From Olivibacter sp. XZL3 (lineage in GTDB: Bacteria; Bacteroidota; Bacteroidia; Sphingobacteriales; Sphingobacteriaceae): a DNA stretch of 64,000 nucleotides. Below are positions 17,645-27,133 of this stretch, piece by piece (positions within the stretch are counted from its first letter, which is position 1; each line of letters starts with the position of its first letter). The notes beneath the pieces are model-generated. The model was not told the origin of the DNA, searched no databases, and saw only the letters and a list, made by a program, of their open reading frames with translations. The translations under genes were made by a program, and so were the position numbers. The DNA lies in NCBI RefSeq assembly GCF_004368405.1, contig NZ_SBJH01000010.1:186001-250000 (forward strand). Direction: 5' to 3'.

Positions 17645-18091
17645 CTAGGCATCCGGAATTTCAGGCTCTACTAATTTGATCAGCTTATCCAGTGATTCCT
17701 GCCAGCCTAGGTAACACATTTCTACAGGTATGACGGCCGGTATTCCGTCCTGCAATATGTTCAATTCCGTACCTACCGATGTTTGAGTAAGCCTTACGGT
17801 TGTTGTCATAACGCCGGGCAGATTGGGATCGTCAAACTTGTCCGAGTATTTCAGGGATTCGTTTGGCTTCACCTCTAAATACTCTCCTCCGAACGAGTGA
17901 CTATTTCCGGTGGTAAAATTCTGGAATGACATTTTAAAGGTGCCGCCGACCTGTACATTCATATCATGTACGGTACAAAGGAAACCATAAGGTGGCAACC
18001 ACGATGCGATCGCTAAAGCATCAGTAAAAGCGCGGTAGACTTTTTCAGGAGACGCTTTAACAACTCGGTGCAATGAAACTTTATTCGACAT
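17645..18091 (-). CDS. SRPBCC/AHSA1-type protein
   Basis: A 148-aa soluble protein of the START-like SRPBCC superfamily, AHSA1 type. The diagnostic opening is VVKASPEKVYRAFTDALAIASWLPP. It continues with GGTFKMSFQNF and the C-terminal helix MCYLGWQESLDKLIKLVEP. These proteins form a hydrophobic ligand cavity; most bacterial members have no known ligand. It converges with the FtsX gene and is monocistronic. Confidence 0.88.
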   Translation of the reverse strand: MSNKVSLHRVVKASPEKVYRAFTDALAIASWLPPYGFLCTVHDMNVQVGGTFKMSFQNFTTGNSHSFGGEYLEVKPNESLKYSDKFDDPNLPGVMTTTVRLTQTSVGTELNILQDGIPAVIPVEMCYLGWQESLDKLIKLVEPEIPDA

Positions 18092-18305
18092 AATCTGCTG
18101 TTTTTTTGTTGTTCCTACTCATCTGGCTTTTCGGTCCGCCCGTTTTTTAGGTGCTTGCTGCTCCACCTCTTGCATATCGATATCAATTTCGATTTAACAA
18201 AGGTCATAACAAAATTTCATCTCGAAGAGGGGTGGATGCGACAGTTTAAGGGGGCAGAACGTTTTTACAGCTGCACGAAAATAAGTATTGAAGAGGCGGT
18301 ATACA

Positions 18306-19469
18306 TTATTCAAATTCGAAGTTGTTGATCATTTCCAGGCACATACGTCCGTTATGATAAGGGCACTTCCAGAAGCCAGCCTTATCGTCGTCTCTATTGG
18401 GTTGTCCCTTATAGTTCACACTCCAAAACCACTCGCCCGACGCATAATCGATTAAATGGCTTTGAATATAAGCCCATAAATTTTCAGCAAAGCCAAGGTA
18501 ACGGGCATCATGGGTAGTCCAATAAATATACATAAAACCCACTACCGCTTCCGCTTGAACCCACCAATGTCTGTCCGTATCAATCTCCGTGTAAGTTTTC
18601 TCATAGATCATACTCCCGTCGTTCTGTAGGCCCTCTTGAGCAGCAGCGGCCACGTTCAGGGCTAAAACCCGTATTTGCTCTTTCAAAGCAGGTTCATCCA
18701 ATGCTGCTGCCGCTTCAAGCAGCAGCCAGGCGCTTTCGACGTCGTGTCCATAAGAAATGCTGGTAGATTTTACCGCCCAGGTTTCATCAAAAAACAAATT
18801 AAGATGAGAAGAGGTTGGGTTAACTATTTTATTTTCGAAAATAACGAGGAGGTCTCGCAATGCCCTTTGTAGCCGTTCATCTTTCCATATACGATAAAGA
18901 TTTGTATAAGCCTCCAAAACATGCAAGTGCGTGTTCATTGATTTTTTTTCGTTGGCATCTTTAGGGCTTAAACGCATATCGGACAAAGGCTGCCAATCTC
19001 GACGAAAAGCTTCAAAATAACCTCCATGATGGGCATCCTTATAGTTTTCAAGTAAACGGAAAAGATCGATGGCCAGTTTCAGCGCCTTCGCATTGGAAGT
19101 TGCCAAGTAAAATTCCGTCAGTCCGTAGATCGCAAAAGCCTGGGCATAAATCTGTTTTTTTGTTTCTGAGACCTCGCCTTTTGCATCCAGTTCCCAATAC
19201 AAGCCGCCATAAGTTTTATCGACAAAATAATTCAGCATATAATGAAAGGCGCGTTCGGCAACCTGTAAGTAAGTCGGACTTCCGAAAGTCCGATACGCCG
19301 CTGCAAAAGTCCATAAAATCCGGCAATTCAGTACTGCGCCTTTATTAGCATCCGGATGCAGCTCATTCTCCCCATCTATTCTGCCATAAAAGCCGCCATA
19401 CTGATGATCTATCATCCGTTCGCTCCAAAAAGCGAGTATACGGCTTGCTTCCGCTTTAAACCCTTCCAT
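18306..19469 (-). CDS. AGE-family epimerase, probably cellobiose/mannobiose 2-epimerase
   Basis: A 387-aa (alpha/alpha)6-barrel protein of the N-acylglucosamine 2-epimerase family. Conserved catalytic and substrate residues are visible in SYGHDVESAW (about residue 240), HWWVQAEAVVGF (about 305) and FWKCPYHNGRMCLEM near the end. Length and motifs fit the cellobiose/mannobiose 2-epimerase branch, which converts beta-1,4-linked disaccharides at the reducing sugar. It lies 4 bp downstream of the GPH symporter gene. A symporter-epimerase pair is also known from the Bacteroides mannobiose operon, where a mannosylglucose phosphorylase follows; none is present here. Confidence 0.85.
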   Translation of the reverse strand: MEGFKAEASRILAFWSERMIDHQYGGFYGRIDGENELHPDANKGAVLNCRILWTFAAAYRTFGSPTYLQVAERAFHYMLNYFVDKTYGGLYWELDAKGEVSETKKQIYAQAFAIYGLTEFYLATSNAKALKLAIDLFRLLENYKDAHHGGYFEAFRRDWQPLSDMRLSPKDANEKKSMNTHLHVLEAYTNLYRIWKDERLQRALRDLLVIFENKIVNPTSSHLNLFFDETWAVKSTSISYGHDVESAWLLLEAAAALDEPALKEQIRVLALNVAAAAQEGLQNDGSMIYEKTYTEIDTDRHWWVQAEAVVGFMYIYWTTHDARYLGFAENLWAYIQSHLIDYASGEWFWSVNYKGQPNRDDDKAGFWKCPYHNGRMCLEMINNFEFE

Positions 19470-19473
19470 TCAT

Positions 19474-20871
19474 TTATTGATTTCGTTTGATTTCCAATTC
19501 GGCCGTAATCTGTAGCAGCTTGCCTTTCGTCAGCGGGTAATAGTATATCAAGAAGATAGATAGAAAGGCACCCGCGGCAGGTAGAAAGCTTAAAAATAGC
19601 TTTATGCCGCGGATGGTTTCTGCATTTTGCACTTGATTGGCCTGGAAGCCGAAATAAGTCAGCAACCATCCCGTTAAAGCACTTCCAATGGCCCAGCCGA
19701 TCTTTTGGCTCATAGAAGAAGAGCTAAAAATCAAACCCGTTGCCCGATGCCCCGTTTTCCATTCGGAATAATCTGCGCAGTCGGCGTACATCGACCATAA
19801 CAAAGGAAATACACACCCTGCACAAATGCTTATCACTATCTGTAAGAAGAAGATCACCCATAAATCACCCCGTTCTAGCCAAAAAAACAGCACACTGAAC
19901 ACGGTTGCAATAGCCATCACCAACATATAGGTATTCTTTTTTCCTATACGGTTACTTACTGGAGCCGCCAGCATAACCCCTATTATATTAGATAATTGTC
20001 CTACCGCCAAATATAATCCACTTAGAATAAAAGGGATGTTAAAAACGTGAACAGCACCCAATTGCTCTTCATTGACATAATATTTAAAATAATAAACGGT
20101 GGCACCATCCCTTATGGAATTAAAAATCAAAGTGCAAATGCCTGCACCCAATAAAATCCACCAAGGCTTATTATGACTCAAGTCGCGCAGGTCTTTTTTG
20201 AGCGAAGAATGATCATTTCCTTTGGGCTTAACCCGCTCGCGTGTGAGTTTAAAACATCCCAAAAAAAGCATACTGCTAAGTACAGCAATAACGGCAACGG
20301 CCGCCACCCAACCGTATTGTTGATCGATAATTAGTTTGCTGTTCTTGCTGAAATAATTAACCAAAGGAATAAAAAGCAGCAATGCCAAGAAGCTGCCCAG
20401 ATAGGCGAAGGCCATGCGATAGGTAGATAAGTTGTTGCGGTCGGCCGGATAAGGGCTCATTACGCCTAAAAGAGAGGCATAAGGCACGTTAATTGCCGAA
20501 TATACCATCATCATTAATGAATAGGTAATATAAGCATAAAGGAGTTTCGCTGGTGGACTTAACGGAGGTGTATAGAAAGTGAATATGCCGATAATCGCTA
20601 TAGGAATCGCTAAAAAAAGAAGGTAAGGCCTAAATTTTCCCCATTGCGTCCGGGTTCTGTCGGCCACAATCCCTACGATCGGGTCGAAAAAAGAATCCCA
20701 TATCCGGGTAACCAAAAACATCGTCCCTACTGCGGCGGCTTCCAGTCCGAAAATGTCCGTATAAAAGATCAAGAGGTAAGAGCCGAATAATTTCCAAAAC
20801 ATAGAAGAGGCGGCGTCTCCCAAACCGTAGCCGATGCATTCTTTTAGGTTTATACTTGATTTTCTGTTCAT
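19474..20871 (-). CDS. GPH-family sugar:cation symporter (MFS)
   Basis: A 465-aa transporter with about 12 helices. Its opening, LKECIGYGLGDAASSMFW, and the RIWDSFFDPIVGIVADRT stretch after helix 2 are typical of glycoside-pentoside-hexuronide:cation symporters (MelB/XylP type). It would import a di- or oligosaccharide across the inner membrane with Na+ or H+. It forms a two-gene operon with the epimerase and faces the SusC/SusD operon across a 413-bp gap. Mannobiose or cellobiose is the likely substrate from the partner gene, by inference. Confidence 0.88.
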   Translation of the reverse strand: MNRKSSINLKECIGYGLGDAASSMFWKLFGSYLLIFYTDIFGLEAAAVGTMFLVTRIWDSFFDPIVGIVADRTRTQWGKFRPYLLFLAIPIAIIGIFTFYTPPLSPPAKLLYAYITYSLMMMVYSAINVPYASLLGVMSPYPADRNNLSTYRMAFAYLGSFLALLLFIPLVNYFSKNSKLIIDQQYGWVAAVAVIAVLSSMLFLGCFKLTRERVKPKGNDHSSLKKDLRDLSHNKPWWILLGAGICTLIFNSIRDGATVYYFKYYVNEEQLGAVHVFNIPFILSGLYLAVGQLSNIIGVMLAAPVSNRIGKKNTYMLVMAIATVFSVLFFWLERGDLWVIFFLQIVISICAGCVFPLLWSMYADCADYSEWKTGHRATGLIFSSSSMSQKIGWAIGSALTGWLLTYFGFQANQVQNAETIRGIKLFLSFLPAAGAFLSIFLIYYYPLTKGKLLQITAELEIKRNQ

Positions 20872-21284
20872 CGTTTATGCGTCTCTAACAGCGAACTGTT
20901 TTTGTCGACAATAGCGTTTAAGTGTTGTTTAAATCGGTTAAATATACAGAAAGTATAGCAGGTAAACTAACGCGACATTTGGTGTGGGCGCCTGCTGATA
21001 AAACTTGTTGCGCCAATATTATTTTTGCTATTTATGATATATATAAACGGATCTTAATCAAATGTCCGGAGCGGTTAATTTTTAGCCATTTCCTCCGATA
21101 ACGTGCTCGTAGGTGGGAAGGGAGCTGTTTAAGCTCCTATTAAATCTCCTTGTTTTAAGATGAAAGGACATGTTAAATAAGTATCGGTTATTGTTAAGAT
21201 TATACATACTAGAAGAAAAACAAAGCCTTACATTTGCTTGCAGAATTATAAGCAATTATCCTTTTATCCTAATCTTAAATCTAA
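20872..21284. other. Intergenic region between the divergent symporter and SusC operons
   Basis: A 413-bp gene-free region. It holds a small hairpin (GGAGCT/AGCTCC) at 21121-21137, of unclear use, and a -7 element before susC. No ORF, tRNA or clear riboswitch is seen. The operator for the AraC regulator at 27129 probably lies here, but I cannot point to a convincing direct repeat. Confidence 0.5.
21229..21236 (+). promoter_or_regulatory. -7 element of the SusC operon
   Basis: TACATTTG matches TAnnTTTG and lies 49 bp before the susC-like ATG. A -33 TTG at the normal distance is not clear, which would fit an activator-dependent promoter. Confidence 0.5.
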
Positions 21285-24200
21285 ATGGAATCTAAAATTT
21301 ACAAAAAAGGGGGGAGAGCTTCGCTATGCTTTGCTTTGAAGTGGGCTGTAACGTCGCTTGCACTGTTTCCGATTGCGCCTCATTCCCATGCAGCGATGCC
21401 AATGAAGCTGCATGATGAACGTGGAATAAGTGTGCAAAGAACCATTAACGGTAGAGTTACCAACAACAAAGGCGAGCCTTTGCCCGGCGTGAGTGTAAAA
21501 GAGTCCGGATCGTCCAGAGGTACAACCACCGATACGAACGGCAGGTACAGCATGGAGGTTGGCGATGCGAATGCGACCTTAATTTTTTCTTATCTCGGTT
21601 ACCTCAGTCAAAGCGTCAGCGTTGGCGGTCAAGTCACTTTAGACGTTACTTTGGAAGATGCCGTTAACAGTTTGGATGAACTGGTGATTATCGGATACGG
21701 TACCCAAAAGAAGAAGTTAACAACCGGAGCTTCGGTGCAGGTAAAGGGAGAAGATCTACAAAAACTCAGTACTTCCAATGTAATGACCGCGCTGCAGAGC
21801 CAATCGCCCGGCGTTCAAATCACGCAGGGATCCGGCATGCCGGGGGAGGGCTTTAAAGTGACGGTGCGCGGTTTAGGGACGATAGGAGACTCGTCTCCGC
21901 TTTACGTCATTGATGGCATCCCGGGAGGCGATATCAATACACTTAACCCCTCGGATATTGAATCGGTCGACATTTTGAAAGATGCTGCCTCAGCGGCGAT
22001 CTACGGTTCGCGTGCCGCCAACGGCGTGGTGCTCGTTACTACCAAGCAAGGCAAGGCCGGAAAGTTGGCCCTGAGTTATGACGCTTTTGTGGGCTGGCAA
22101 AATCCATATAAAATACCGTCGCTGCTGAATGCGCAGGAATATATGACCATCCAGAACGAGATCCGCTTCAATGAAGGGCAAGCTCCATACGATTGGGCAA
22201 ATCTCATTCCCAAACAATATCAACAAATTGTGGATGGCACCTGGAACGGAACAAACTGGCTCAAAGAAATCCGCAATGAGCATGCTTTAACACAGAATCA
22301 TGCCATCAACCTCAATGGCGGCAATGAGCAGTCTAAATTCACCTTAGGCTATTCTTTTTCCGATCAGGATGGTATTCTCGGTAAACCGGTTCAACCGAAT
22401 TTTACGCGGCATAACTTCCGGATTAATTCCGAGCATATCTTATTAAAGAACGACGATTTCAATATCATTACACTGGGCGAAAACCTAACCTACTCCTATA
22501 ATGAAAAATCAGGGATTGGCATCGGCGATATTTACTGGAATGATATTCACAACATGTTAGTAGGAAACCCTTTAATGCCTGTTTACAACGATGCAGGAGC
22601 GTTTTACGACCAAGCGAGCAAAACGGCCGATGGCTGGGCCTTAGATGGCGCGACAGCCAACCCGATTGCAGACATGGTGTACAGACGTGGACAAAATATC
22701 AGCCACAATCATTCGCTCTTTGCCAATGCCTCTTTAGAGATACAGCCCATCCAAAACCTACGTTTTAGAAGCACTTTCGGTTATAAGATGACAGCCTCCT
22801 CTTACCGCCAATATACCCCGGCTTTTACATTGTCGACAACAAACACCAACCCGCAAGACGATGTACAACAAAGCCAAGGTAGCGGTAATAACATCACCTT
22901 GCAGAACACCCTTTCTTATCTTTGGGAGTTGGGTGAAGGACATAATTTTGATGCGGTACTTGGCCAGTCTATTGAAAAATGGGGTATGGGTTCCGATCTA
23001 AGCGCTACTAATTCCAACTCCATATTTCCGGGATCTTGGAAAAATGCCTGGATTACGAATACCAAGGGAGTTGCCGAGGGAGTCACTATTTTGTCCGGCG
23101 CACCGTGGGGAGAGGGCTCGCTCGCCTCTTTCTTTGGCCGATTAAACTATAACTACAACGAGACCTATATGGCTACCCTGATCTTAAGGGCCGATGGTTC
23201 GTCCAACTTTGCCAGCAATAACCGCTGGGGATATTTTCCTTCTGTGGCGGCAGGATGGGTAATAAGCAACGAGTCCTTTATGCAGGGCAGCAAAGGTTGG
23301 TTAGACTTTTTAAAACTACGGGCGAGCTGGGGGCAGAATGGTAATCAGAATATAGACGGCTGGCAGTACCTGGCAACGGTGGCCTTTGATACCCAAAACG
23401 GTTATTACTTTGGTAACAATAAAGGCTCTTTGCAAACCGGCGCCTATCCAAATATCCTACCCAATCCCGATATTACCTGGGAGACCTCCGAACAGCTCGA
23501 CATCGGTTTTGACGCTCAATTTGCAGGCGGTCGCCTCGGCTGGACCTTCGATTGGTATAAAAAGACCACTAAAGATTGGCTGGTTGCCGCGCCAACGCTT
23601 GCCATTTACGGAACAAATGCGCCCTTTATCAATGGGGGAGATGTTGAAAATAGTGGTATTGAATTAGGTCTAACCTGGAACGAAACGATCAACGATTTTC
23701 GCTATGGCATCAGCCTGAATGGTGCCTACAATAAAAATAAGGTGTTGCGTATAGCAAATGCCGAAGGCATTATCCATGGCGCAGAAAACGTGCTTAGCCA
23801 AGGAACAACCGAAATGTATCGCGCACAGGTTGGTTATCCAATCGGCTATTTTTACGGTTACAAAACGGACGGTATTTTTCAGAACGTGCAGCAGATAGAA
23901 GACTATAGGAACCGCGGTTTAGGGGTGCTGTCAACCGCGCAGCCGGGCGATGTGATTTTTGTTGACACGAACGGCGACGGAGCGATTACCAATGCAGACA
24001 GAACCATGATCGGTAACCCACATCCCGATTTTACCGGTGGTTTAAATCTGAATGTCGGCTACAAAGGTTTCGATCTTTCCGTCACTGCAACCGCGGCATT
24101 TGGACACCAGATCGCAAAATCATATCGTTCCTTTGCCGACAGTCCTTTGCAAAACTATACAACCGAAGTTTTTCAGCGCTGGCATGGGGAAGGCACATCG

Positions 24201-24515
24201 AATCGATACCCACGCTTAACTATGGGTAGTCACACCAACAGCCAATACATTTCAGATATATACATAGAAGACGGTGATTACGTAAAAATTCAGAACATCA
24301 CGTTCGGTTACGACCTAAAATCCTGGTTCCCTAAAATGCCCTTTGCGCAGGCCAGACTGTATGTTACCGCGCAAAACCTATACACCTTCACGGGATACTC
24401 AGGCATGGATCCTGAGATCGGTTATGGATTTGATCAGTCTTGGGTGTCAGGTATTGATCTGGGCTTTTACCCAAGTCCGCGAACTTACCTGATTGGTTTA
24501 AACCTTAAATTCTAA
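21285..24515 (+). CDS. SusC/RagA-type TonB-dependent outer-membrane transporter (no STN domain)
   Basis: A 1076-aa protein. The signal sequence ends near HSHAA (about residue 37). A CarboxypepD_reg-like domain follows (GRVTNNKGEPLPGVSV, about 57-130), with the TonB box region DELVIIGYGTQ (about 132-142). The plug domain shows LYVIDGIPGG and IYGSRAANGVVLVTTK, and a 22-strand barrel ends in LIGLNLKF. It works with SusD to import oligosaccharides across the outer membrane. It lacks the STN extension that talks to FecR, so control is not by anti-sigma; the AraC gene at the far end of the operon is the likely regulator. Confidence 0.95.
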   Translation: MESKIYKKGGRASLCFALKWAVTSLALFPIAPHSHAAMPMKLHDERGISVQRTINGRVTNNKGEPLPGVSVKESGSSRGTTTDTNGRYSMEVGDANATLIFSYLGYLSQSVSVGGQVTLDVTLEDAVNSLDELVIIGYGTQKKKLTTGASVQVKGEDLQKLSTSNVMTALQSQSPGVQITQGSGMPGEGFKVTVRGLGTIGDSSPLYVIDGIPGGDINTLNPSDIESVDILKDAASAAIYGSRAANGVVLVTTKQGKAGKLALSYDAFVGWQNPYKIPSLLNAQEYMTIQNEIRFNEGQAPYDWANLIPKQYQQIVDGTWNGTNWLKEIRNEHALTQNHAINLNGGNEQSKFTLGYSFSDQDGILGKPVQPNFTRHNFRINSEHILLKNDDFNIITLGENLTYSYNEKSGIGIGDIYWNDIHNMLVGNPLMPVYNDAGAFYDQASKTADGWALDGATANPIADMVYRRGQNISHNHSLFANASLEIQPIQNLRFRSTFGYKMTASSYRQYTPAFTLSTTNTNPQDDVQQSQGSGNNITLQNTLSYLWELGEGHNFDAVLGQSIEKWGMGSDLSATNSNSIFPGSWKNAWITNTKGVAEGVTILSGAPWGEGSLASFFGRLNYNYNETYMATLILRADGSSNFASNNRWGYFPSVAAGWVISNESFMQGSKGWLDFLKLRASWGQNGNQNIDGWQYLATVAFDTQNGYYFGNNKGSLQTGAYPNILPNPDITWETSEQLDIGFDAQFAGGRLGWTFDWYKKTTKDWLVAAPTLAIYGTNAPFINGGDVENSGIELGLTWNETINDFRYGISLNGAYNKNKVLRIANAEGIIHGAENVLSQGTTEMYRAQVGYPIGYFYGYKTDGIFQNVQQIEDYRNRGLGVLSTAQPGDVIFVDTNGDGAITNADRTMIGNPHPDFTGGLNLNVGYKGFDLSVTATAAFGHQIAKSYRSFADSPLQNYTTEVFQRWHGEGTSNRYPRLTMGSHTNSQYISDIYIEDGDYVKIQNITFGYDLKSWFPKMPFAQARLYVTAQNLYTFTGYSGMDPEIGYGFDQSWVSGIDLGFYPSPRTYLIGLNLKF

Positions 24516-24526
24516 CACGAACGACC

Positions 24527-26218
24527 ATGAAAAAGCTATTATATATTGCAGCGATGATGATTTCACTTACAGGCTGCGAGAAATTTTTAGATTCTGAAGA
24601 TTATACCAAGAAAAACACGGGAAACTTTCCACAGACGGTAGCCGATGCCAACCAGATGATCACGGGGATTTACTCCACCTTAAGTCAGGCAATTTCTAAT
24701 CCGCAAAACACCCACTTTTATGCGGCAGAGCTCGCTTCCGACGATCGCTTTGGAGGAGGGGGCGAGAATGACAAAGATATGCAAGGACTTGATCATTTGA
24801 TGAACACCAAGCCTAGTCGCTTCGAAACCTATTGGACCGCCCGCTATCAGGGAATTTATAGAGCAAATACGGCGCTGGCCAATTTTGATAATATCGAAGG
24901 TTGGGAGAGCGAAGCTCAGAAAAATCAGCTAAAGGGCGAGGCCTATTTTCTTCGGGCCCTATTCTATTTCGAGCTGTCGCAAATGTTCGGCGAAGTCCCC
25001 TTGGTCATTAGCCTCGAAGCACAAAATTTACCCAAGGCACCGGCGGATGAAACCTATGCGCAAATCGCTTTTGATCTACAAGAGGCGATAAATCTGATGC
25101 CTAACACAGCCTACACCAATACCGTGGCCGGCCACGCCACAAGGTGGGCGGCCGAAGCCTTAATGGCCCGCGTATTTTTATTCTATACCGGTTATTACCA
25201 AAAAACCTCTCTGCCAGTGGCTAATGGGAATGCCATTGAAAAAAGTCAAGTGATAAGCTGGTTGGAAGATTGTATCAATAACAGTGGGCACGATTTAGTG
25301 AGCGATTTCCGCAATCTATGGCCCTATACCAATGAGTATACTGCGTTGGATTATGATTATGCAAAAAATAACAACCTCAAATGGGAAGGCGACGGCAATA
25401 AAGAAACCGTCTTCGCTGTTAAGTTTGGCATTTCGGTGGATTGGGGTACCGACTACCAATTAGGATATTCCAATCAATATGTATTGCATTTCGGCCTCCG
25501 ATCTAATAACGGCGGTGCAGCCACTTTTCCTTTTGGTGCGGGCTGGGGGGCAGGTCCTGTAAACACCGGTTTATGGAATGCCTGGCGACAGGCTGAGCCT
25601 AACGACATCCGGCGTACCGGCTCCATTTTAAATGTAGAAACTGGTGTAGCCGATTACATATACGGCGCTGATGCCCAAATGGAAGAAACCGGCTTTTGGC
25701 AAAAAAAATACATCCCCATCCGGGCTTACAGCAACGGCACCTTAATTAATTCCTATGCGGTATTAAAAGACAACGCTATTGACGATATGCAGCGGAGCCA
25801 TATGCAAGATCTCATACTTATTCGCTTTGCGGATGTGCTGTTAATGCATGCCGAGCTGAAGGAAGATGCAACCAATCTCAATCGTGTACGCGCGCGGGTC
25901 AATCTCCCTACGGTTTCCTATTCCCTGGACGCCCTAAAAAGAGAGCGCCGTTGGGAGCTGGCTTTCGAAGGACTTCGCTATTTCGATTTGATGCGCTGGG
26001 GTGATGCAGCGAATGCTTTGGCCGCCCAAGAAGGCGTTGACATCAAAAACAAAGGCGTCGATACAAGAATGAGAGCCTTCGGAGGCGGTTATCGGGCGAG
26101 GTATGAAGCCACCGGCGGATTCTGGCCGCTGCCCGAGTCTCAAATACAATTGTCGGAAGGTGTGATGACCCAAAATAGAGGTTGGGGTACACCAGAGGCG
26201 GAATTTCCAGGATGGTAA
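24527..26218 (+). CDS. SusD/RagB-type surface lipoprotein
   Basis: A 563-aa lipoprotein with the lipobox LTGC (Cys17). SusD features include RYQGIYRANTALANFD, LKGEAYFLRALFYFELSQ (TPR-like helices), and the C-terminal KRERRWELAFEGLRYFDLMRWGD signature. It would cap the SusC barrel and bind glycan on the cell surface. It lies 11 bp after the SusC gene and 17 bp before the next lipoprotein gene, so the three form one operon. Confidence 0.95.
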   Translation: MKKLLYIAAMMISLTGCEKFLDSEDYTKKNTGNFPQTVADANQMITGIYSTLSQAISNPQNTHFYAAELASDDRFGGGGENDKDMQGLDHLMNTKPSRFETYWTARYQGIYRANTALANFDNIEGWESEAQKNQLKGEAYFLRALFYFELSQMFGEVPLVISLEAQNLPKAPADETYAQIAFDLQEAINLMPNTAYTNTVAGHATRWAAEALMARVFLFYTGYYQKTSLPVANGNAIEKSQVISWLEDCINNSGHDLVSDFRNLWPYTNEYTALDYDYAKNNNLKWEGDGNKETVFAVKFGISVDWGTDYQLGYSNQYVLHFGLRSNNGGAATFPFGAGWGAGPVNTGLWNAWRQAEPNDIRRTGSILNVETGVADYIYGADAQMEETGFWQKKYIPIRAYSNGTLINSYAVLKDNAIDDMQRSHMQDLILIRFADVLLMHAELKEDATNLNRVRARVNLPTVSYSLDALKRERRWELAFEGLRYFDLMRWGDAANALAAQEGVDIKNKGVDTRMRAFGGGYRARYEATGGFWPLPESQIQLSEGVMTQNRGWGTPEAEFPGW

Positions 26219-26235
26219 CCACAAAATTTAACATT

Positions 26236-27072
26236 ATGAAACGTTTTATTGCATATATAATCGTATTAATTGCAGGCCTCCCATTCATCGGATGCGATCC
26301 CATGGAAGATCGACTCGGTATAGGCGGTGCTATTACGGCCGAACAGCTTGATATCAGCGCAACACCCATCGTAATTGATGGAAAAAACACCAATAAAGTG
26401 GTGCTTGACAACAGGAGCCCGGTATTATCGTCGTGGGATTTCGGCGTAGGAACCTCTTCAAAAAAGACCGATACCGCCTTATTAGTGGTTACCGGGCAGA
26501 ACGAAATTACCTTCACCGGCCGAAATCCGGACGGAACAGAGGTCGTTAAAACGCTCAACGTAAATGTCGATGAGCTATATTTTGACGTACCCTTGGAGTG
26601 GGGTTACTTAACCGGTGGCTCGGAAAAAGAATGGGTATGGGATGATACTCAACCCGCGGTATGGGGCAATGGTGGGTATATAACAAATGCATCGCCCGCT
26701 TGGTGGACACTGCAGATCGCCGATATCGATGACCAAGCGCCCAACGAGGGGGCAGGAGCGAAGATGATTTTTTCCATCCGCGGGGCAACGTTTACCAAAG
26801 TCAAATCGGACGGTTCTACTGAAACCGGTACTTTCACCTTTGATATGACCAAGACGATCACGCAGGATGACGGCACGGTATGGGCTAAAGGCAAGCTCAC
26901 GCTCAAAGGGGCGACTGTTCTTTGCGGCAAATCACCCAATGAGGGAGGTGCCCCCGTATATGAATATGACATCCTGCTGCTTGACGACGGAAGTATGGCC
27001 CTCAGCTACCCCGAACCGGGCGCCGGCGCGGGAGGAACTGCTTGGTTTTGGATGTTTAGAGCAAGCGAATAG
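26236..27072 (+). CDS. Surface glycan-binding-type lipoprotein of the SusCD operon
   Basis: A 278-aa protein from the ATG at 26236 with lipobox FIGC (Cys20); an upstream ATG at 26182 overlaps susD and is rejected. After an Ig/PKD-like segment (about residues 35-115) comes a tryptophan-rich part (WGYLTGGSEKEWVWDD and AWFWMFRASE) that looks like a beta-sandwich carbohydrate-binding domain. Position after SusD and the lipid anchor suggest a SusE/SGBP role in holding the polysaccharide. No enzyme motif is visible. Confidence 0.75.
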   Translation: MKRFIAYIIVLIAGLPFIGCDPMEDRLGIGGAITAEQLDISATPIVIDGKNTNKVVLDNRSPVLSSWDFGVGTSSKKTDTALLVVTGQNEITFTGRNPDGTEVVKTLNVNVDELYFDVPLEWGYLTGGSEKEWVWDDTQPAVWGNGGYITNASPAWWTLQIADIDDQAPNEGAGAKMIFSIRGATFTKVKSDGSTETGTFTFDMTKTITQDDGTVWAKGKLTLKGATVLCGKSPNEGGAPVYEYDILLLDDGSMALSYPEPGAGAGGTAWFWMFRASE

Positions 27073-27091
27073 CATGCACGTGTTGTGAAGC

Positions 27092-27133
27092 TTTAATAAC
27101 AGGAGGCGATTTGCATTACCTCCTGTTATTAAA
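27092..27133. terminator. Bidirectional terminator between the SusCD operon and araC-type gene
   Basis: A perfect 15-bp inverted repeat (27092-27106 with 27119-27133) with a 12-nt loop. A-rich and T-rich flanks make it work in both directions. It includes the stop codon of the leftward regulator. Confidence 0.85.

Noticed and set aside
21120-21138. Hairpin in the susC leader as a riboswitch or terminator
   Set aside because: Only 6-7 bp, no conserved core and no T-run.
26043-26558. 171-codon open frame on the minus strand across susD and the lipoprotein gene
   Set aside because: It is antisense to two well-supported genes, has no recognisable domain and spans their junction.
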